Counted from the stretch's first letter, positions 25,556-34,613 are shown. The stretch is DNA of 64,000 bases from JAENWD01 sp963837165 (GCA_963837165.1 CAWIMD010000003.1:558001-622000), one strand, 5' to 3'. The notes: generated from the sequence alone by a model not told the origin. Made by a program: numbers and translations.

Positions 25556-26725
25556 TCAGGTGCGGCCGACCGATCGCAGGAGCCGGCTCACGGCCGCCGC
25601 GAACACGTCGGGCCGCGGCAGCAGGCTGAGCACGAGGTAGCCGTCGCGGGGAAAGTCGAAGAAATATCCCGGGTGGACCAGCACGCGGTCCTGCTCGAGC
25701 AGCCGGATCACGCGCTCGTCCTCGGGCAGCACGTGCGGGATCCGCACGACGGCCGACCAGCCGCCCTCGGCCCGCAACACCTGGCACGACTCGAACGCCG
25801 CCGCGAGCTGCCGGAGCGCGTGGTAGTTGTGCAGCACGCGATGGCGGATCTGCCAGCGGACCGCCTGCCCCTGGCCGAGCAGCGATGCGGCCGCCACCTG
25901 GACCGGGGTGCCCACCGACAGGTACGTGTCGGTGATGAGCTCGAGCCGTACGAGCGCGCCCTGCAGCAGCGAGCCCGGCCCGGAGAGCGCCATCCACCCG
26001 AGCTTCACCTGCGGCAGGCCAATCGACTTCGAGAGGCCGCCCAGGCTGACGGCCAGGACGTCCTGCTGGTCGAGCACGCTTCGCGCCGCGCCAGGCGCCG
26101 GGTCGATCGGGTAGTCGGCGAACACCTCGTCGCCGATGAGCGCCAGGTCGTGGCGCGCACACAGCTCCACGAGGGCGACCAGCTCGTCCCGCTTCAGCCA
26201 GGCGCCCGTCGGGTTGCTGGGGCTGACGACCAGCACCGCCCTGGTCGAGTCGGTGATCGCGTACCGCAGGTCGTCGAGATCGATGTGCCAGGCGCCGTGG
26301 TACTCGGTGACGTAAGGGCGCGCGACCACGCTCTCGAGCCGGGTGAGGTGCTCGAACAGGGGATAGCTGGGCGTGGGGACCAGCACCGACTCGCCGGGAT
26401 CGCAGAGCAGCTTGAACAGCAGGCCGTAGCTCTCGCTGCTGCTGGCGGTCAGGACGACGTGCGATGCGGGCACCCGGAGACCGCGACGTGCCAGCTCGTC
26501 GGCCACGGCCTCCCGCGCGGCTGGAATCCCGAACGGCTGCGGCTCGTAGCGCAGCGCCGCGTCGTCGGCCAGCGGTTCCAGCAGTGCGGCCGGGTAGTCG
26601 AGTCCCGCTTCGGTCGGGTTCGATGCCGTCAGGTCGTCGAAGGGCACGCCGTGGAGGCGCATCCGCTCGACGGCGGCCGCGACGGGATTGGGTGTGAGAT
26701 CGGCGGGGACGCGCGCGGAAAACAT
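25556..26725 (-). CDS. Class I/II PLP-dependent aminotransferase
   Basis: The 389-residue fold-type I aminotransferase has the expected landmarks: an N-terminal LTASNPTEAGLDYP, ASSSESYGLLFKLL for cofactor phosphate contacts, VVSPSNPTGAW (Asn ligand), GDEVFADYP (Asp that pairs with the pyridine nitrogen), and SLGGLSKSIGLPQVKLGW with the PLP Lys. The Asn-Pro-Thr and Arg near the C-terminus (LLPRPDVF region) are compatible with an amino-acid aminotransferase. Substrate is not determinable; family members act on alanine, aspartate or aromatic amino acids. It is in a minus-strand run with malQ and dipeptidyl peptidase III, which makes use of peptide-derived amino acids plausible. Confidence 0.88.
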   Translation of the reverse strand: MFSARVPADLTPNPVAAAVERMRLHGVPFDDLTASNPTEAGLDYPAALLEPLADDAALRYEPQPFGIPAAREAVADELARRGLRVPASHVVLTASSSESYGLLFKLLCDPGESVLVPTPSYPLFEHLTRLESVVARPYVTEYHGAWHIDLDDLRYAITDSTRAVLVVSPSNPTGAWLKRDELVALVELCARHDLALIGDEVFADYPIDPAPGAARSVLDQQDVLAVSLGGLSKSIGLPQVKLGWMALSGPGSLLQGALVRLELITDTYLSVGTPVQVAAASLLGQGQAVRWQIRHRVLHNYHALRQLAAAFESCQVLRAEGGWSAVVRIPHVLPEDERVIRLLEQDRVLVHPGYFFDFPRDGYLVLSLLPRPDVFAAAVSRLLRSVGRT

Positions 26726-26750
26726 CGGCAGGCGTTCAGTTGTAGCACGT

Positions 26751-28724
26751 CTACGCCTGCCTGTACTCCAGCATCTGGGCCATGAAATCACGCGGATACG
26801 AGATCCGCACGTCCGCCACCGCCCCGTCGGCGTCGCGCACGGGCTCGAGCTTCGGCATGACGAATGCGGTATAGGACGGCAGATCGAGCTGGTCGACACG
26901 GGTCACGATCTCGTCGCGCAGGCCCGGGTCGAAATGCACGCCGTAGGTCTCGAGCAGCTCACGCGCGGCGTGATAGTCGCCCTGGGCCTTGACCCGCTGC
27001 ACCTCGGCGAGCAGCTCGGCCACGCCGGCCCTGAACGCGGCGGCGTCCACCATCCGGTAGTAGGTCTTGCCATCGCGGCGCGCGATCTCGACGGCGCGCG
27101 TGTTTGCCAGCAGCCACTGGACGATGAGCTGGCGGTTGCGCATGTGGTCTTCCTCGATCTGCGCGCCCTCCCGGATCCGGCGGAGCTGCACCAGCGCGTT
27201 GCGCACGTACGCCTCGTACTCGGCCCGGACGATCTCCTCGTGCGCGTCGGCCGGCAGTATGCCCATCTCGACGAGGTGCGGGTCGGCGACGAAGTAGAGC
27301 GCGACCAGGTCCGCGCGCGCCTCCTCGATCGCAGAGAAGTGCTCCTTGAGGGCCTTCTCCGGCGCGCCGTTCAACGCCGGGGAGACGAGCCCCGACCCGT
27401 GCCCGACGATCTCGTGGAGGTTCGTCGTCAACTCGCTGGCGAAAGCGACCCACCGGTCGGCGCGTTCCACCTCGTCGGCGCTCCACGCGAACTCGCGGCG
27501 GTAGGCGTGCGGCATCGACTTCTCGTACGCCTGCGTCACGTTGGAGAGCGACACCGACTTGCTGCCGAACGTCTCGCGGATCTCCTGGTCGTTCGGAAGG
27601 TTCACGCCAATGGGCGTCATCGGACCCGCATCCCCCGTTTCGATGATGACCTCGATGGCGCGGGCGGTCACTCCTGTCACCTTCGGCTTGCGGAACGCCG
27701 GGTCCCACGGCATGTGGTCCTCGAACCACTGCGCCTCCTCCGCGATCGCCCGGGCGTGCGCCGTCTTCTCGGGGTGCACGTAGTAGACGAGCGCCTCCCA
27801 GGCCCCCTTGACGCCGCGGGCGTCCATGTAGACCTCGATGAAGCCGTTCATGGTGTCCACGGGCGAGTCCCGGTCGGAGACCCACGCGATGTCGTAGCGC
27901 CGCCGATCCTCGATCTCCCCGGATCGATAGAACGCGATCAATGCCCGCAGCGCGGCGGCCATCGGCTGGGTGGCATACGGAAGGGCCGCCTCGAGGTGCG
28001 AGGCGATGCGCGCGAGCGCGTCGGAGTAGCGGCCGCCCATCCGATACACTTCCTCGACGAGCTGGCCGTCGGCCCTCTTCACCAGCCTCGAGTTCAGCCC
28101 GTAGCGCTCCTCGAACCCGTCGAGGTCGTCCATCGTCACGCCGACGTAGAGATTGTTCGCGCTTTCCTGGAGGATGTCGCGGCCGCGTCCGGGGGTCTTG
28201 TTCGTGACGACGGGCTCGAACTCCTTGTCGAAGAAGGGCCGGCGCAGGCGCGCGAGGAGATCTTCGAGGGTTTCGCCTCCCCTGAGGGGCATGGCGGCGC
28301 CGGAGGCCGCCGCCTCGCGCACCGCCGCATCGAAGGCGTCCGGGGCGCACCCGGGAACGAACTTGCGGGCGGTCAGATTGTTGAAGGGCCCCGTGTGAAT
28401 CCAGAAGAGCTTGGTGTACCGGACAATCGCGTCCAGCACGTCGGGCGGGGTGGACCCTGGGCGGGTGACGACCGCCTCGAGCACGGCCCGCATGTCGAGA
28501 TTGTGCGCGTAGCGCTGGTCGTAGTGGATATCGCGACCGGCCAGCGCGGCCTGGTAGAGGTGCCAGCACAGAATCCGGTCCCGGAGCGCCAGCTGCTCGA
28601 AGCCATCGGCATACAGCTGGACGACGGCAGCCTCGCCCACCCGTTCGAGCAGGTACTCGCGATCGGCTGCCACCCCGGCGTCAATCGGCCGGGGCGCGGC
28701 AGGTGACTCATCGTGCAGGCTCAT
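26751..28724 (-). CDS. Dipeptidyl peptidase III-type zinc metallopeptidase (M49)
   Basis: A 657-residue cytoplasmic exopeptidase that removes dipeptides from the N-terminus of short peptides. The M49 zinc motif is HEIVGH (~437), with the family spacing HExxGH instead of HExxH, and the third ligand lies in IEEARADLVALYF. Other conserved regions are LFWIHTGPFNNLT near the N-terminus, GFIEVYMDARGVKGAWEA and IGVNLPNDQEIRETFGSKS. There is no signal peptide. Translation could begin at a TTG one codon upstream, but the ATG is preferred because GAGG precedes it. Divergent neighbours are separated by a heptamer array. It fits a peptide-using lifestyle with the other peptidases here. Confidence 0.9.
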   Translation of the reverse strand: MSLHDESPAAPRPIDAGVAADREYLLERVGEAAVVQLYADGFEQLALRDRILCWHLYQAALAGRDIHYDQRYAHNLDMRAVLEAVVTRPGSTPPDVLDAIVRYTKLFWIHTGPFNNLTARKFVPGCAPDAFDAAVREAAASGAAMPLRGGETLEDLLARLRRPFFDKEFEPVVTNKTPGRGRDILQESANNLYVGVTMDDLDGFEERYGLNSRLVKRADGQLVEEVYRMGGRYSDALARIASHLEAALPYATQPMAAALRALIAFYRSGEIEDRRRYDIAWVSDRDSPVDTMNGFIEVYMDARGVKGAWEALVYYVHPEKTAHARAIAEEAQWFEDHMPWDPAFRKPKVTGVTARAIEVIIETGDAGPMTPIGVNLPNDQEIRETFGSKSVSLSNVTQAYEKSMPHAYRREFAWSADEVERADRWVAFASELTTNLHEIVGHGSGLVSPALNGAPEKALKEHFSAIEEARADLVALYFVADPHLVEMGILPADAHEEIVRAEYEAYVRNALVQLRRIREGAQIEEDHMRNRQLIVQWLLANTRAVEIARRDGKTYYRMVDAAAFRAGVAELLAEVQRVKAQGDYHAARELLETYGVHFDPGLRDEIVTRVDQLDLPSYTAFVMPKLEPVRDADGAVADVRISYPRDFMAQMLEYRQA

Positions 28725-28763
28725 CAATACCTCGTCATCAATCCGTCAATGCTCGAATCTCTT

Positions 28764-28812
28764 CAATCCTCAATCCTCAATCGTCAATCGTCAATCGTCA
28801 ATCGTCAATCTC
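28764..28812. repeat. Heptamer array CAATCGT/CAATCCT, 7 units, supplying a stop codon
   Basis: Units run without interruption: CAATCCT, CAATCCT, four CAATCGT, CAATCTC. On the minus strand, the array encodes the last residues (IDD) and the TGA stop of the beta-CASP gene. A degenerate extension with spaced CATCAAT/GTCAATG reaches to the start of the neighbouring M49 gene. Confidence 0.92.
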
Positions 28813-30180
28813 CACCTGTTCCGCGTACTCCGGCGCGTGCGTCTTCCAGCCGAGCGCGTCGCCGATGCGGGCCTGCAGGACGTCCTGTGATTCCGGCTCG
28901 CCGTGAACGATGAACACCTGCGCGGGCGGACGCGTGAAGCCGCCGAGCCATCGCAGGATCTCGCCCTGATCGGCGTGAGCCGACATCGAGTCGATCCGCT
29001 CGACGCGCGCGGCGACCTGCACCATGCGTCCAAGCATCTTCACGACTTTGGCCCCGTCCACAAGTGACCGCCCCCGGGTGCCCGCCGCCTGGTAGCCGAC
29101 GAAGAGCACGGTGTGCTTCGGATCCGGCAGCGAACGCTCGAGGTAGCGGAGCACGCGGCCGCCCGTGGCCATCCCGCTCGAGGACAGGATGATTGCCGGG
29201 CGGTCGGACCGGACCACGTCCATCGACTGCCGGGGCGAGGCGAGCATCTCGAAGCGCCGCGTCCGGAACCCATCCAGCTGGCGCCGGCCCTTGAACTCGG
29301 GATCCAGCTCCTCGGAGCGCCCGGCGTAGTAGCGAAGCCCCTCGATGGCCATGGGGCTGTCCAGGTACACCGGAAGTATGGGAATCCGCTGCTCGTCCTC
29401 GAGCCGCCGGATCCAGTACAGCACTTCTTCGACGCGTCCGATCGCGAACGACGGGATGATGACCCGTCCGCCGCCGGCCACCGTCTCGGTGATGATCGTG
29501 GCGAGCCGCGCTCCCTCATCGTCGGCGTCGTGCAGGCGGTCGCCATAAGTGGATTCACAGAGCAGCACGTCGGCCTCGGCGATGGGCATCGGATCGGGCA
29601 GGACCGGCCGGCCGTAGCGGCCGAGATCGCCGCCGAATACGAGGGTCCGCCCGCGTCCGGCCAGGTGCATCACGACCGCGGCGGAGCCCAGGAGATGGCC
29701 CATCGGGACGAACGAGATGTCGATGCCGGGCACCACGGGCACGGGCCGCTCGAAGCCGACCGGCTGCAGGAGACCGAGGGCCTTCCAGGCGTCGGCCAGC
29801 GTGTAGAGCGGCAGCGCGGGGTGGTGGCGTGAGTACCCGCCGGCGTTGGCCAGACGCGCGTCCTCCTCCTGCAGGTGCGCCGAGTCGATCAGGATGAGGT
29901 TCGCCAGATCCTTCGTGCCCGGCGTGCAGAACACCCGGCCCGAGAAGCCCTGGGCCACGAGGCGGGGGAGGTAGCCGACGTGATCGAGGTGGGCGTGGGT
30001 GAGCACCACGGCGTCAATGGTGGAGGCCTTCACCGGCAGGTCGTTCCAGTTGCGCCGGCGCAGATCGTAGGTGCCCTGGAAGAGGCCGCAGTCCACCAGC
30101 ACACGATGCTCGCCGGTCTCGAGGAGGTACTTCGATCCCGTCACCGTGCGCGCGGCACCGAAGAACGTCAGCAGGGGCAT
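28798..30180 (-). CDS. Beta-CASP metallo-beta-lactamase RNase (CPSF/YsH1-like)
   Basis: The 460-residue product is a zinc-dependent RNA-processing nuclease type. The MBL motif HAHLDHVG occurs after TGSKYLLE, with more ligands in PMGHLLGSAAVVMHL and FGGDLGRYGRPVL. The beta-CASP domain supplies STYGDR, the A-motif region SFAIGRVEEVLYW, and SSGMATGGRVLRY. The C-terminal RMMBL segment ends in SAHADQGEILRW and VHGEPES. These features fit the bacterial CPSF73-like family (RNase J-unlike), which acts on RNA 3' ends or intermediates. A longer start 12 codons upstream is possible. The final two Asp codons and stop derive from the heptamer array. Confidence 0.92.
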   Translation of the reverse strand: MPLLTFFGAARTVTGSKYLLETGEHRVLVDCGLFQGTYDLRRRNWNDLPVKASTIDAVVLTHAHLDHVGYLPRLVAQGFSGRVFCTPGTKDLANLILIDSAHLQEEDARLANAGGYSRHHPALPLYTLADAWKALGLLQPVGFERPVPVVPGIDISFVPMGHLLGSAAVVMHLAGRGRTLVFGGDLGRYGRPVLPDPMPIAEADVLLCESTYGDRLHDADDEGARLATIITETVAGGGRVIIPSFAIGRVEEVLYWIRRLEDEQRIPILPVYLDSPMAIEGLRYYAGRSEELDPEFKGRRQLDGFRTRRFEMLASPRQSMDVVRSDRPAIILSSSGMATGGRVLRYLERSLPDPKHTVLFVGYQAAGTRGRSLVDGAKVVKMLGRMVQVAARVERIDSMSAHADQGEILRWLGGFTRPPAQVFIVHGEPESQDVLQARIGDALGWKTHAPEYAEQVEIDD

Positions 30181-30290
30181 CCAGACACTATGGCCGGAAC
30201 CGAACGGGTCGAACAAGGGCGCGCGGTGGGGTAAGCTGTCTTGTTGCGCTCCCGTTTCGCGCGGGGCCTTGAAATCCAGGAGGAGGTCAC

Positions 30291-32546
30291 ATGAGGGGGC
30301 CTGGCCAGGCGGTGGCGCGGCTGGCAGCCGCGGTGGGCATGGTGGCGGCGCTCGCCCTTCCGGCGCGGGCGCAGCAGAAGCTGCTCACGATTGACGACCT
30401 GTACGATCCGGCGACGAAAGCCTTCGGTGCTTCCACCTTCGGCGTGCGCTACGACTGGCTGAGCGACACGGAATACGTCAAGCTGACCGGCGGCCGGCGC
30501 GGCGCCCGGACCGATGGCGGCGGAGCCCCCATCAAGGTGGACGCGGCGAGCGGCGCCGAGTCGCCGTTGTTCGACACCGCGGCGCTCCAGGCGGCAATCG
30601 CGAAGACGCCCGGTGTGAGCCAGGCCGACGCCGGACGCGCATCCCGGCAACGGTTCACGTACAACCCGCAGTACTCCGCCCTCGTCTTCCGGATCGGCGA
30701 CGACCTGTACTACTGGCCCTTCGGCGCGGGCACCGTGACACGCCTCACCTCCGCGCCAGGCGAGGAAGAGGAACCCGAGTTCAGTCCTGACGGCCGCCTG
30801 CTGGCCTTCGTGCGGGCGGGCAACCTCTACGCCACCGATCTCGAAGGCCACGAACGCGCGCTGACGACGGACGGCACCGCCGAGATCCTGAACGGCAAGC
30901 TGGATTGGGTATACCAGGAGGAGGTGTACGGCCGGGGGACGTTCCGCAGCTTCTGGTGGAGTCCCGACTCGTCGAGGCTTGCATTCCTGCAGCTGAACGA
31001 GCATCCGGTCCCGATCTTTCCGCTCGTCGATCACATTCCGGGCCCGCAGGTGATCGAGGACACCCGCTATCCGCGCGCCGGCGATCCCAACCCTCTCGTG
31101 CGGCTCGGCGTCGTGCGAGCCGCCGGCTCCGACGTGCAGTGGGTGGACGATTCGAAGTACACCGCGGCCGAGCACCTGATCGTGGACGTGGACTGGACCC
31201 CGGACAGCCGCCAGGTCGTCTACCAGGTGCAGGACCGGGAGCAGACCTGGCTCGACCTGGACCTGGGGAACGCCGCCTCCGGCGCCACGAAGACGCTGCT
31301 GCGCGAGACGACGAAGGCGTGGGTGTCGCGGATCGGTCCCGCAGTGTGGCTCGAGGACGGCAGCTTCCTCTGGTTGAGCGAGCGTTCGGGGTTCCAGCAC
31401 ATCTATCACTACGCGGCGGACGGCGGGCTGATCGCGCAGGTGACCAGCGGCAAGTGGGAGGCGGCCACGCTGTACGGCGTGGACGAGGCCGCCGGCTGGA
31501 TCTACTTCCTGGGAACCGAGCACGATCCCATCGGTCGCGACCTGTACCGCGTCAAGATCGACGGCACCGGCTTCACGCGGCTGTCGCGCACCGAGGGCAC
31601 GCACTCGGCCGCCTTCAACCCGTCGTGCTCGCTGTACGTCGACACGTGGAGCGACGTGGCCACGCCCCCGCAGGTGCGGCTGCACAAGGCCGATGGCACG
31701 GAGGTGCGGACCATCGATCGCAACGAGGTCCCGGCGCTCAGGAACTTCAAGCTCTCGACGCCCGAGTTCGTGCATGTGACGACGCACGACGGCTTCGTGC
31801 TCGAGGCGGAGATCATCAAGCCGCCCGACTTCGACGCGTCGAAGAAGTACCCGGTGTTCGAGCACACGTACTCAGGCCCGCACGCACCGCAGGTGCGGAA
31901 CGCCTGGGGTGGCACCTCGGGCCTCTACTACCAGCTCCTCGCCGAACGGGGCCTGGTCGTGTGGATCTGCGACAACCGGTCGGCCAGTGGGAAGGGCGCC
32001 GAGTCGGCATGGGTCGCGTACCAGCGGCTGGGCGAGACCGAGCTGGCCGATCTCGAGGAGTGCCTCGGGTACCTGAAAGCCAAGCCGTGGATCGACGCGA
32101 GCCGGATCGGCCTGGACGGCTGGAGCTACGGCGGCTTCATGACGAGTTACGCGCTGACGCACAGCACGGCCTGGTCGATGGGGATTGCCGGCGGCTCGGT
32201 GACCGACTGGCACAACTACGACTCGATCTACACCGAGCGCTACATGCGGCTGCCGCAGAACAACCCGGACGGATACGAGCGCACGGCGCCGAAGAACGCC
32301 GCCAGGTCGCTGCACGGCCATCTGTTCCTGATCCACGGCACGATGGACGACAACGTGCACATGGCCAACACGATCCAGTTCGCCTACGAGCTCGAGCAGG
32401 CGGGCAAGCCGTTCGAGCTGATGCTCTACCCGAAGTCTCGCCACGGCGTCACGGATCCGCTGCTGGTGAAGCACCTGCACGAACGGATGCTCGACTTCAC
32501 GCTGCGGACGCTCAAGCCCGATCAACCGGCGGCCGGCACACGGTGA
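30291..32546 (+). CDS. Secreted prolyl-oligopeptidase-family peptidase (S9, DPP IV-like)
   Basis: The 751-residue product has a signal peptide (AVARLAAAVGMVAALALPARAQ) and then the eight-bladed DPPIV_N beta-propeller (up to ~500). The catalytic alpha/beta-hydrolase domain has Ser~610 in GLDGWSYGGFMTSYA, Asp~684 in HGTMDDNVHMAN, and His~716 in YPKSRHGVTD. The propeller contains the Glu motif typical of DPP IV (LDWVYQEEVYGR), which recognises the free N-terminus, so it likely releases X-Pro or X-Ala dipeptides in the periplasm. A strong ribosome site (AGGAGGAGG) is 7 bp before the ATG. Confidence 0.93.
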   Translation: MRGPGQAVARLAAAVGMVAALALPARAQQKLLTIDDLYDPATKAFGASTFGVRYDWLSDTEYVKLTGGRRGARTDGGGAPIKVDAASGAESPLFDTAALQAAIAKTPGVSQADAGRASRQRFTYNPQYSALVFRIGDDLYYWPFGAGTVTRLTSAPGEEEEPEFSPDGRLLAFVRAGNLYATDLEGHERALTTDGTAEILNGKLDWVYQEEVYGRGTFRSFWWSPDSSRLAFLQLNEHPVPIFPLVDHIPGPQVIEDTRYPRAGDPNPLVRLGVVRAAGSDVQWVDDSKYTAAEHLIVDVDWTPDSRQVVYQVQDREQTWLDLDLGNAASGATKTLLRETTKAWVSRIGPAVWLEDGSFLWLSERSGFQHIYHYAADGGLIAQVTSGKWEAATLYGVDEAAGWIYFLGTEHDPIGRDLYRVKIDGTGFTRLSRTEGTHSAAFNPSCSLYVDTWSDVATPPQVRLHKADGTEVRTIDRNEVPALRNFKLSTPEFVHVTTHDGFVLEAEIIKPPDFDASKKYPVFEHTYSGPHAPQVRNAWGGTSGLYYQLLAERGLVVWICDNRSASGKGAESAWVAYQRLGETELADLEECLGYLKAKPWIDASRIGLDGWSYGGFMTSYALTHSTAWSMGIAGGSVTDWHNYDSIYTERYMRLPQNNPDGYERTAPKNAARSLHGHLFLIHGTMDDNVHMANTIQFAYELEQAGKPFELMLYPKSRHGVTDPLLVKHLHERMLDFTLRTLKPDQPAAGTR

Positions 32547-32567
32547 GGGCCGCGCGAGTGACGAGGA

Positions 32568-33416
32568 ATGTCGCTCGCTGAGGCGCTGGCCCGGCCGGCG
32601 CCGGTCGTCGCGGCGGAGCTCCGCCCGCCGAGGGCGGAGCTGGCCTCCGCCGAGGGCATGGACGCGTGGATCGACACGTATCACGCCGTCCGGGGCCTGA
32701 CGCGGCGCGGCATCTACGTCTTCCTCACGGACTCCGCCGTCGGCCTTCGCGAAGAGGACAACCTCCGGCACCTCGTCACGAATCTCGGTTTCGACGTGCC
32801 CCGCGATCGCGTCGTCCCCTTCCTCACGGCAAAGCACCCGGTCGAGTACTGCGTGTCGTATGCCGGGCGGGCGTGGCAGTACGGCTTCCCCTCGCTGGTC
32901 GTGCTGGGCGGCGACAAGCACGTCGGGCCGCCGCGCTGCGTCGAGCACGCGTGGCAGCTCCGCCAGGAGGTGCGGGCGCATGAGCCGAACCTGCGGCTCG
33001 GTGGCTGGGCGAATCCCAACGCCGACGGCGATGGTCAGGTGGAGTACCTGCGCGCGGCGACCTTCACCGGCGAGTTCTACCTGACGCAGATCGTGTCGCA
33101 CCACCGCATCGCGCCGGTCGCGCGGTTCCTCGAGGCCGGGCGGAAGGCTGGCCTGACCGTGCCCGGCATGTTCGGCGTCTTCTTCTACCGCAGCGCCAAC
33201 CCCCGCACGCTCGAGGCGCTGAGCCAGTTCCTGCCCGTGCCCGGAGCGGAGCTCACGCGCGAGTTCGCCGCGGGCGCAACGGCCGTGGACGTCTGCGCGC
33301 GCACGATCAAGGCGGTGATGAAGGCCGGCGGCCGGCACTTCTACGTGAGCAATCTGCCGCTGGGCCGCGCGGAGGAGACGCTGGCGTCAGTGCTGGAGCG
33401 CGTCCACGGGGCGTAG
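32568..33416 (+). CDS. Methylenetetrahydrofolate reductase-like TIM-barrel protein
   Basis: The 282-residue product resembles the MTHFR superfamily. It has an N-terminal region like the substrate-binding strand (VVAAELRPPRAELAS), SLVVLGGDKH in the middle, then GGWANPNADGD, and FYLTQIVSHHRIAPVARFL, which corresponds to the MTHFR motif around the Gln that contacts folate. The classical N-terminal catalytic Glu lies in AELRPP. MTHFR enzymes reduce methylenetetrahydrofolate using FAD. The protein is shorter and diverged, and is probably a relative of the short MTHFR-like family, so the reaction is uncertain. It follows the S9 peptidase by 21 bp. Its TAG stop is joined to a G-run tract. Confidence 0.6.
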   Translation: MSLAEALARPAPVVAAELRPPRAELASAEGMDAWIDTYHAVRGLTRRGIYVFLTDSAVGLREEDNLRHLVTNLGFDVPRDRVVPFLTAKHPVEYCVSYAGRAWQYGFPSLVVLGGDKHVGPPRCVEHAWQLRQEVRAHEPNLRLGGWANPNADGDGQVEYLRAATFTGEFYLTQIVSHHRIAPVARFLEAGRKAGLTVPGMFGVFFYRSANPRTLEALSQFLPVPGAELTREFAAGATAVDVCARTIKAVMKAGGRHFYVSNLPLGRAEETLASVLERVHGA

Positions 33417-33450
33417 GGGGTCTGGGGGAATGGGGGGCTGGTGGAATGGG
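33414..33450 (+). repeat. G-run tract after the MTHFR-like gene; rest of spacer to 33763 has no gene recognised
   Basis: Runs of five, five, six and three G occur at 416-420, 424-428, 432-437 and 448-450, separated by TCT, AAT and a 10-base loop, starting in the TAG stop codon. The spacing fits a possible G-quadruplex and a decayed ~8-bp repeat. The roughly 310 bp from here to the VapC gene (33764) carries no convincing coding frame. Confidence 0.55.
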
Positions 33451-33763
33451 TCCCGCCAGTGACGCGCTGCTGGTGCTCGAAGCCAGAAGCGGCGACGCTC
33501 TGCAGGTTCAGATCTCGGCGGCGTTGCGAGAGACACTACTCCCCCGGCTGGGGAGCCACCATCGGCAGAGAAGTGCCTGCATCGATCGCTCTGCCGCGCC
33601 TGGCCTCGTGCCGAACCGCCATCCCATGGTGCGGCGGCGCGACCAGATCACGATCGGAGACAGTCCGGACTTCTCGCGCCCGCGCGATGCCAAGGACGGG
33701 GTACCGGGAACTCCGCCGACGTGCCGGTCCTCGCGACCCGATGTGCGGGGCAGCCGCTGACTG

Positions 33764-34237
33764 TCAGTTCCTGTCGCGGATCCGCCGGTGGGGGCGGACC
33801 GGCCGCTTGATGTCGACGACTCTCAACCCGGTGGCCCTGGCCAGCCGAAGCTGCCGATCGTCGGCAGACACGAACGTCTTGCAGAGAGCAAGGTGCGCTG
33901 AGGCGACATGGAGCAGATCGAGGCTTCGCGTGAGCCACCTGGCCGAGTACCGGCGTGAGAGCTCGGCGGCATCGCCAAGAGCGCGCTCCAGGTCCAGCAC
34001 GATCGGCAGCAACCGCTGCGCGTCGATGTCATCCCTCAGCTGCCGGAGCACCGACCGGCGCTCGTCGGCGGTAATCAACTTTCGCGCGACCATCAGTTCG
34101 AACGCATTCGGTACCTCCAGCCTGTGCAGCGCCGTGAACGGAACCTGTGCGGCAGCCTGCACGGCCGCTCGGGCCGCGGCGGAGAACGACTCCGGTACGT
34201 ACAGCGGCACCAACGCGCTCGAGTCGACGTAGGTCAC
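33764..34237 (-). CDS. VapC-like PIN-domain ribonuclease toxin
   Basis: The 157-residue product opens with the PIN hallmark VTYVDSSALVPLYVPE, including the first acidic Asp. Further family acidic residues are the Glu in LHRLEVPNAFELM, Asp in RSLDLLHVASAHLALC, and the FVSADDRQLRLARATGL end. These give a predicted Mg-dependent RNase active site. The GTG start overlaps the antitoxin stop codon (GTGA), so translation is coupled and the antitoxin is made first. The target RNA is not inferable. PIN toxins commonly cleave tRNA or rRNA. The gene appears intact. Confidence 0.88.
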   Translation of the reverse strand: MTYVDSSALVPLYVPESFSAAARAAVQAAAQVPFTALHRLEVPNAFELMVARKLITADERRSVLRQLRDDIDAQRLLPIVLDLERALGDAAELSRRYSARWLTRSLDLLHVASAHLALCKTFVSADDRQLRLARATGLRVVDIKRPVRPHRRIRDRN

Positions 34238-34494
34238 CAATCGCCGCGCTCCTCGACCACCACGTCCGACCCGCCAGGACTGACGAGTCGATCGCCAAAC
34301 ACCGCCCTGGTGCGCGCTTCGAGGTCCGGCCAGTCGGAGGCGGGGCGGCTCGGTCGCACCGGGGTGAGCCGCGCCACCGGCCGGTCGCGACGCGTCACCT
34401 CGACGACCTCGCCTTGTTCCACGCGAGCCATGACACGCTTCAGGTTCTGCTGCAGCTCCCGGACGGATACCGAGCGTCCGCTCATGTACGACAT
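34234..34494 (-). CDS. Phd/YefM-type antitoxin of the VapBC-like pair
   Basis: The 86-residue protein has the typical Phd/YefM N-terminal DNA-binding segment (VSVRELQQNLKRVMARVEQGE, then VVEVTRRDRPVARLTPV) and a charged C-terminal tail ending EERGDW that should wrap around the toxin. The initiation codon may be the first ATG or the one three codons later (MSGRSVSVRE), which gives a more standard length. Two TGTAC motifs 12 bp apart flank the first ATG, so autoregulation is likely. The stop codon overlaps the toxin GTG. Confidence 0.86.
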   Translation of the reverse strand: MSYMSGRSVSVRELQQNLKRVMARVEQGEVVEVTRRDRPVARLTPVRPSRPASDWPDLEARTRAVFGDRLVSPGGSDVVVEERGDW

Positions 34495-34501
34495 TTTGTA
34501 C
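34485..34501. promoter_or_regulatory. Candidate autoregulatory operator, two TGTAC cores 12 bp apart
   Basis: TGTAC occurs at 34485-34489 and 34497-34501. YefM-family antitoxins are known to bind TGTACA-core palindromes; here only the TGTAC core is shared. The motifs cover the start region of the antitoxin gene. Confidence 0.4.
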
Positions 34502-34613
34502 TACATTGGCGGTAACGTCAACGGCCTCGCGCCGCGGAACCACGTCATTGCGCTGCCCGGGGGCCGAGCACCGATCTGTGGCCGACGGTGTCTAATCTGC
34601 AGGGGGAGGTGCC

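Noticed and set aside
26688..28706. A ~670-residue plus-strand frame opposite the dipeptidyl peptidase III gene
   Set aside because: Composition and absence of motifs show it is an antisense shadow of the M49 gene.
33441..33760. Small plus-strand genes between the MTHFR-like gene and VapC
   Set aside because: The frames have no recognisable motif, no ribosome site and overlap one another, so they are best explained as chance frames.
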